A stretch of 15,398 nucleotides of DNA from Desulfobacterales bacterium. GTDB lineage: Bacteria > Desulfobacterota > Desulfobacteria > Desulfobacterales > UBA5852. The translations under genes were made by a program, and so were the position numbers. How positions within the stretch are numbered: the first letter of the stretch is position 1; each line of letters opens with the position of its first letter. The notes beneath the pieces are model-generated. The model was given only the letters and a program-made list of their open reading frames with translations. It was not told where the DNA came from and searched no databases. Where the stretch lies: positions 1 to 15,398 of the forward strand of contig JASJBQ010000089.1 in the NCBI GenBank assembly GCA_030066455.1, written 5' to 3'. Below are positions 14,371-15,398 of the stretch, in pieces.

Positions 14371-15398
14371 ATGCGTGAACACCCGCACACCGCCGGTCAT
14401 CCCGGCGGCCACCCCGGGGGCCACCCCCACGGTGGCAGCGACACCAAAACCGACCCCAAGGACACCCCGCTGCGCCTCGTCGCCTGGGAGACCACCCGCA
14501 ACTGCAACCTGGCCTGCAAGCACTGCCGGGCCTCGGCCGATCTGGGACCGTTCGATGGCGAACTGGACACGGCAGCCTCCTTCCGGCTGCTGGACCAGAT
14601 CGCCGAACTGGGCCGCCCCATCGTGATCCTCACCGGCGGCGAGCCCCTGCTGCGGGACGACATCTTCGACATTGCCCGCTACGGCACCGACAAGGGGCTG
14701 CGCATGGTCATGGCCCCCAACGGCACGCTGATCACGCCCGAGCACGCCCGCCAAATGGCCTCATCCGGCATCAAGCGCATCAGCGTCAGCCTGGATGGTG
14801 CCACCAAGGAGAAGCATGACGACTTCCGCGGCGTGCCGGGGGCCTTCGAGGGGGCCCTGCGGGGCATCGAACTGGCCAAGGACGCCGGCATCGAGTTCCA
14901 GATCAACACGACGATCTCCAAACTCAATCTGGACCAGATCCCCAAAATCCAGGATCTGGCCGTCAAGTTGGGCGCCGTGGCCCACCATATCTTTCTCCTG
15001 GTGCCCACCGGCCGGGGCAAATACATGATCGATCAGGAGATCAATGCCCGCGAATACGAAGAAACCCTGAACTGGTTCTACGACCAGCGCGACAAAACCC
15101 CGCTGCAGCTCAAGGCCACCTGCGCGCCCCACTACTACCGCATCCTGCGGCAGCGGGCCCGCGAAGAGGGCAAGAAGGTGACCTTCGAATCCCACGGGCT
15201 GGACGCCGTCACCCGGGGATGCCTGGGCGGCTGCGGCTTCTGCTTCATCTCCCATCGCGGCGTCGTGCAGCCCTGCGGCTTCCTGCAGGTGGACAGCGGC
15301 AACGTCACCCAGGAATCGTTCGCCGACATATGGCGGGGCTCCAAGGTTTTTCTTGCACTTCGGAATTATGATGATCTAAAAGGGAAGTGCGGCGAGTG
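14371..15398 (+). CDS. ahbD: Heme synthase AhbD, radical SAM iron-coproporphyrin III decarboxylase (3' end cut by window)
   Basis: 342 codons are visible and the frame runs off the right edge; about 30 or more residues are probably missing. Cys45, Cys49 and Cys52 (CNLACKHC) bind the radical-SAM cluster, followed by GGEP (89-92). Cys251, Cys284, Cys288, Cys291, Cys302 and Cys340 lie in the C-terminal part that holds the auxiliary cluster. AhbD oxidatively decarboxylates two propionates of iron-coproporphyrin III to vinyls, giving heme b. The first 22 residues are rich in His, Gly and Pro (six His in 20), with GHPGG repeats before the catalytic domain, and could bind metal. AAAGGA at the end of hemB serves as ribosome site; only six bases separate the genes. 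A general SPASM peptide-modifying enzyme is a less likely reading, given the neighbours. Confidence 0.87.
   Translation, partial: MREHPHTAGHPGGHPGGHPHGGSDTKTDPKDTPLRLVAWETTRNCNLACKHCRASADLGPFDGELDTAASFRLLDQIAELGRPIVILTGGEPLLRDDIFDIARYGTDKGLRMVMAPNGTLITPEHARQMASSGIKRISVSLDGATKEKHDDFRGVPGAFEGALRGIELAKDAGIEFQINTTISKLNLDQIPKIQDLAVKLGAVAHHIFLLVPTGRGKYMIDQEINAREYEETLNWFYDQRDKTPLQLKATCAPHYYRILRQRAREEGKKVTFESHGLDAVTRGCLGGCGFCFISHRGVVQPCGFLQVDSGNVTQESFADIWRGSKVFLALRNYDDLKGKCGE

Noticed and set aside
13816..14754. Minus-strand open frame of 312 codons
   Set aside because: Antisense to hemB and ahbD, both of which have intact catalytic residues; Gly/Val-rich translation is typical of shadow frames.

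Overview
The window looks like GC-rich chromosomal DNA of a strictly anaerobic member of the Desulfobacterota (Desulfobacteria, for example the Desulfosarcina/Desulfatitalea side). I infer this from the pairing of siroheme-dependent heme synthesis genes (ahbC, ahbD) with hemB, from a receiver domain resembling those at the end of hybrid kinases in this group, and from the repeat-rich gaps. No rRNA, tRNA, CRISPR array or transposase gene is visible.

Positions 59-4867 (minus strand) hold four genes read toward the left edge, with gaps of 76 to 116 bp: a family 2 glycosyltransferase, two adjacent paralogous ketopantoate-reductase-family dehydrogenases (about two thirds identical), and an exported penicillin-binding-fold serine hydrolase with a C-terminal peptidoglycan-binding domain. 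Positions 5145-6038 (minus) encode an EamA/DMT permease, divergent from an MFS permease at 6285-7583. A stand-alone receiver domain (7691-8062) follows; it may be the broken-off tail of a hybrid histidine kinase. It converges on a manganese-type superoxide dismutase (8123-8725, minus). A CheR-type methyltransferase (9023-9847, minus) has no chemotaxis genes beside it.

The right third is the most coherent part. From a 31-bp divergent gap the plus strand carries a ClpX-like AAA+ unfoldase (9879-11639), ahbC (11656-12843), hemB (13390-14364) and ahbD (14371 to the edge, incomplete). HemB makes porphobilinogen early in tetrapyrrole synthesis. AhbC and AhbD carry out the last two steps of the siroheme-to-heme route: AhbC removes two acetate side chains from didecarboxysiroheme, and AhbD converts two propionates of iron-coproporphyrin III to vinyls. 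The steps in between (hemC, hemD, cobA/sirC-type genes, ahbA, ahbB) are not in the window.

The ahbC-hemB gap is about 546 bp and contains no convincing gene. It is filled by palindromic sequence: a 136-bp symmetric imperfect palindrome starting 3 bp after the ahbC stop, smaller hairpins, and a second repeat-like segment ending in a perfect 16-bp hairpin. The strongest leads for new biology are the link between the ClpX-like ATPase and heme synthesis, its apparently leaderless promoter, and these palindromes.
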